Below are positions 5,433 to 6,765 of a stretch of DNA of 6,765 bases, in pieces. The DNA lies in the NCBI GenBank assembly GCA_021299675.1, contig JAJTIF010000245.1, forward strand, positions 1 through 6,765. The letters are read 5' to 3'. Within the stretch, counting starts at the first letter, position 1. Each line of letters starts with the position of its first letter. This DNA is from Pseudomonadota bacterium. GTDB taxonomy: Bacteria; Bdellovibrionota; Bacteriovoracia; Bacteriovoracales; Bacteriovoracaceae. Both the position numbers and the translations under genes were made by a program. The notes below the pieces were generated by a model, which did no database searches, had not been told where the DNA came from, and was given only the letters and a program-made list of their open reading frames with translations.

Positions 5433-5666
5433 GATAAAACTGATCACCATTCTAAGTACAAGGATCACCACCATGGGTGAGGGATCAAAAGGAATATTGG
5501 GAGGCAAAAGATTGCGAATGGGTCGCTGAGGAACATCGACGATGGCCCGGAGTTGAACCACGACGGGATGGCGACGGATCTTATCATCGGGGACGAAACC
5601 GATGATGACATCGATGAAAGTGAGAAGAATAAAAATTTCGAGAATGGCCGCTATCATATTCATCAT
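5430..5666 (-). CDS. YggT family membrane protein (single repeat)
   Basis: Small integral membrane protein of the YggT (YGGT repeat) family; in other bacteria its members are linked to envelope stress, osmotic tolerance or division, with no settled biochemical activity. At 78 aa it holds one repeat: membrane segment 1 (about 3-24, IAAILEIFILLTFIDVIIGF), a short basic loop, the signature PQRPIRNLLPPNIPFDPSPMVV (46-67; compare P.R..IP....D.SP) and membrane segment 2 (about 63-78). Many members have two repeats (about 180 aa); single-repeat forms of 80-100 aa are also common. The start is uncertain, because Met1, Met2 and Met4 are all possible, none has a ribosome site, and all lie in a strong inverted repeat. 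It sits 28 bases after the four-helix membrane protein gene and its stop overlaps the next ribosome site. No YggS or ProC gene, frequent YggT partners, is in view. Confidence 0.82.
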   Translation of the reverse strand: MMNMIAAILEIFILLTFIDVIIGFVPDDKIRRHPVVVQLRAIVDVPQRPIRNLLPPNIPFDPSPMVVILVLRMVISFI

Positions 5667-5679
5667 GATAGCGGGCCAT
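5644..5679 (-). promoter_or_regulatory. Hairpin presenting the YggT start codons at its tip
   Basis: On the minus strand CCGCTATCAT (5674-5665) pairs perfectly with ATGATAGCGG (5657-5648) around a 7-base loop GATGAAT (5664-5658). After a one-base bulge (5675) four more pairs form (ATGG 5679-5676 with CCAT 5647-5644), making 14 pairs. The first ATG (5666-5664) straddles stem and loop, the second (5663-5661) lies wholly in the loop, and the Met4 codon (5657-5655) is in the 3' stem. The 28 bases before the gene contain no AGGA/GGAG-like site. No T-run follows the hairpin, so it is not a normal terminator. Confidence 0.5.
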
Positions 5680-5694
5680 GGAAGCTTTGAGAAA

Positions 5695-6042
5695 CTAAAA
5701 TTTTAAATTTGCAGTAATCGCTGCCACTACGAAGAGAGCCATCATCAGCACGTAGGCGATGGAACCGAGCTGAGGCGCACGCTTAACGACGATGGCACTG
5801 CCCACTCCGATGATAAACCAGATGGTAAATTTCACAAAAATCCACACGGGCCAAGCCTGACCGTGCCCGATTCCCAATCGAGCCATGAGACCCATGCCTG
5901 AAACCAACACAAAAAGTGTCGCCACACCTGTCAGAATTTTGAAAATTTTAGTTTTTACACCAAAAAACTGCACCGCAAATCCTGTCAGCAAGAGCGCCAG
6001 AGAGCTTAGATGGATGACTTTATAAACTTCATAACTAATCAT
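5695..6042 (-). CDS. Four-helix integral membrane protein, SirB2/CopD-like
   Basis: Inner-membrane protein of 115 aa with four hydrophobic segments at about 8-28, 34-56, 65-85 and 92-112, and short loops. The N-terminal YKVIHLSSLALLLTGF with a His in the first helix, the LVSGMGLMARLG region with a small loop containing His, and FVKFTIWFIIGVGSAIVVKRAP resemble the SirB2/CopD-like group of small membrane proteins, whose biochemical role is not settled. The resemblance is a reading of pattern, not an alignment. The start at 6042 is firm: GAGG (6048-6051) is 5 bases upstream and overlaps the stop codon of the dipeptidase gene. The YggT gene follows after 28 bases. The His residues could ligate heme or metal, but the sequence alone does not show this. 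Confidence 0.75.
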   Translation of the reverse strand: MISYEVYKVIHLSSLALLLTGFAVQFFGVKTKIFKILTGVATLFVLVSGMGLMARLGIGHGQAWPVWIFVKFTIWFIIGVGSAIVVKRAPQLGSIAYVLMMALFVVAAITANLKF

Positions 6043-6055
6043 TTGAACCTCAAAT
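6041..6055 (-). promoter_or_regulatory. Stop/ribosome-site/start junction inside a short palindrome
   Basis: On the minus strand ATTTGA (6055-6050), GGT, then TCAAAT (6046-6041) form a perfect 6-base inverted repeat with a 3-base loop. Within these 15 bases lie the dipeptidase stop TGA (6052-6050), the ribosome site GAGG (6051-6048) and the first two bases of the next ATG. The overlap of stop and ribosome site implies translational coupling. The A/T-rich stem is weak and could be chance. Confidence 0.4.
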
Positions 6056-6765
6056 TTTTGCTAAGACATGTTTTAATAGATCCCAAAACTTTGCCACGCT
6101 CTCGACCTCCACACGCTCATCTGGCGAGTGGGCGCCAGTGATGGTAGGGCCAAAAGAGACAGCATCGATCGGGCCAATTTTATCTCTAAGAATCCCACAC
6201 TCAAGCCCAGCATGGATAGCCGTAATCTTGGGCTTCTTCTGGTAAAGCGACTCGTAAACAGTGCTCATCTGATCCAGAAGTTTATTCTCTCTGACGGGCT
6301 TCCAACTGGGATATTCACCGTCTTTATGGGCCTTGAGTCCCATGAGGGCCGCTAGGGATTGGATCTGGTGCTCCAGCGGGACACACTCGGCCCGGTCAAA
6401 AAAGCGCAGCGAAGTCTGGATATAGAGTTGACCACGCACGAAGAGACACTTGGCGAGGTTATTAGACAGCGCTACCAATTCCCGCTGACTGGCCAGATCG
6501 TACTTATGTGCGCCGTGGGGGAACGCGCTTAAGAGGGCTAGTACTTGAGACAAGGACTGGTTAGCCAGGCCTGTCTCCCCAGGCTCACTGGCAACGAGTT
6601 CTGCTTTGAAGTTTTGATCGTTTTTGGGTTGAAAGCTCATCCAACGTTGAGTCACCTTGGTGATGGCTTCTTGCAGGGAGCTCAGCTGAGCCTGTTCCAG
6701 GCTCACGATTGCCCAGGCGTCCCGCGGGATGATGTTGTGGGCTTTTCCAGCGCGCAACTCATGCA
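6050..6765 (-). CDS. pepD: PepD-type aminoacyl-histidine dipeptidase, C-terminal part (cut by right edge)
   Basis: Zinc dipeptidase of the M20 metallopeptidase family, which hydrolyses a broad range of dipeptides in the cytosol. The frame is open to base 6765; 237 full codons remain of a family length near 485, so roughly the second half is present. It includes the end of the lid/dimerisation domain (KAHNIIPRDAWAIV near the edge, matching the family's R.N.IPREA) and the C-terminal catalytic segment. The motif YPSWKP is followed by IHAGLECGIL (about 183-192 of the fragment) and SFGPTITGAHSPDERVEVESV (about 203-223). The His of AHSPDE is the expected zinc ligand and is present, as is the conserved GLECG. 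A TTG at 6757 is not a real start, since the reading frame continues upstream. It is the first visible gene of a four-gene minus-strand cluster. The upstream metal ligands lie outside the window and cannot be checked. Confidence 0.9.
   Translation of the reverse strand, partial: HELRAGKAHNIIPRDAWAIVSLEQAQLSSLQEAITKVTQRWMSFQPKNDQNFKAELVASEPGETGLANQSLSQVLALLSAFPHGAHKYDLASQRELVALSNNLAKCLFVRGQLYIQTSLRFFDRAECVPLEHQIQSLAALMGLKAHKDGEYPSWKPVRENKLLDQMSTVYESLYQKKPKITAIHAGLECGILRDKIGPIDAVSFGPTITGAHSPDERVEVESVAKFWDLLKHVLAKI

Noticed and set aside
6755..6757. TTG at 6757 as start of the dipeptidase
   Set aside because: The frame continues open to the window edge and the protein there matches the middle of PepD, so the gene is cut, not started.
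1..6765. Mobile element, CRISPR array, defence island or tRNA gene
   Set aside because: I saw no transposase, integrase, spaced direct repeats, nuclease or toxin motifs, or cloverleaf in either strand; the genes are housekeeping or unplaced.

Overview
The window looks like a tightly packed chromosomal segment of a Gram-negative bacterium. The evidence is a signal peptide followed by a probable outer-membrane barrel, a lipobox lipoprotein, a divisome protein of the FtsB/DivIC type and a YggT membrane protein. Base composition is near balanced. The number of unplaced proteins next to housekeeping genes would suit Bdellovibrionota, but that assignment is a guess from style, not from a marker gene. 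There are no insertion sequences, integrases, CRISPR arrays, tRNA or rRNA genes, and no gap over 300 bases without a gene.

Layout. At the left edge is the start of an aspartyl-tRNA synthetase gene (minus, cut by the window). Divergent from it, with only about 35 bases between, is a DUF192 lipoprotein gene (plus). This runs tail to tail into, and overlaps by 59 bases, a minus-strand unit. Reading from its upstream end, that unit is a predicted outer-membrane barrel protein, a DEAD-box RNA helicase with a DbpA-type RNA-binding domain, and an FtsB/DivIC-like septum protein with a long acidic/basic N-terminal arm. A small acidic protein gene (plus, 76 aa) faces away from the barrel gene and overlaps by 13 bases the end of a second minus-strand cluster. 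In transcription order that cluster is the C-terminal part of a PepD-type dipeptidase (cut by the right edge), a four-helix SirB2/CopD-like membrane protein, a single-repeat YggT protein and an unplaced 265-aa soluble protein. The genes of this second cluster are 7 to 28 bases apart, or have stop codon and ribosome-binding site overlapping, so it reads as one translationally linked operon.

The functions are mostly housekeeping: tRNA charging, RNA remodelling, septum assembly, peptide turnover and envelope proteins. I see no defence, secretion or biosynthetic system. The least explained signal is structural. Two minus-strand genes (FtsB-like and YggT) have long, nearly perfect inverted repeats placed exactly over their start codons, and a third (the SirB2-like gene) has a short one over its ribosome-binding site. 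None has a U-tract, so they do not look like terminators. They could be translational control hairpins and are the best candidates here for something undescribed. No convincing intrinsic terminator was found anywhere in the window.
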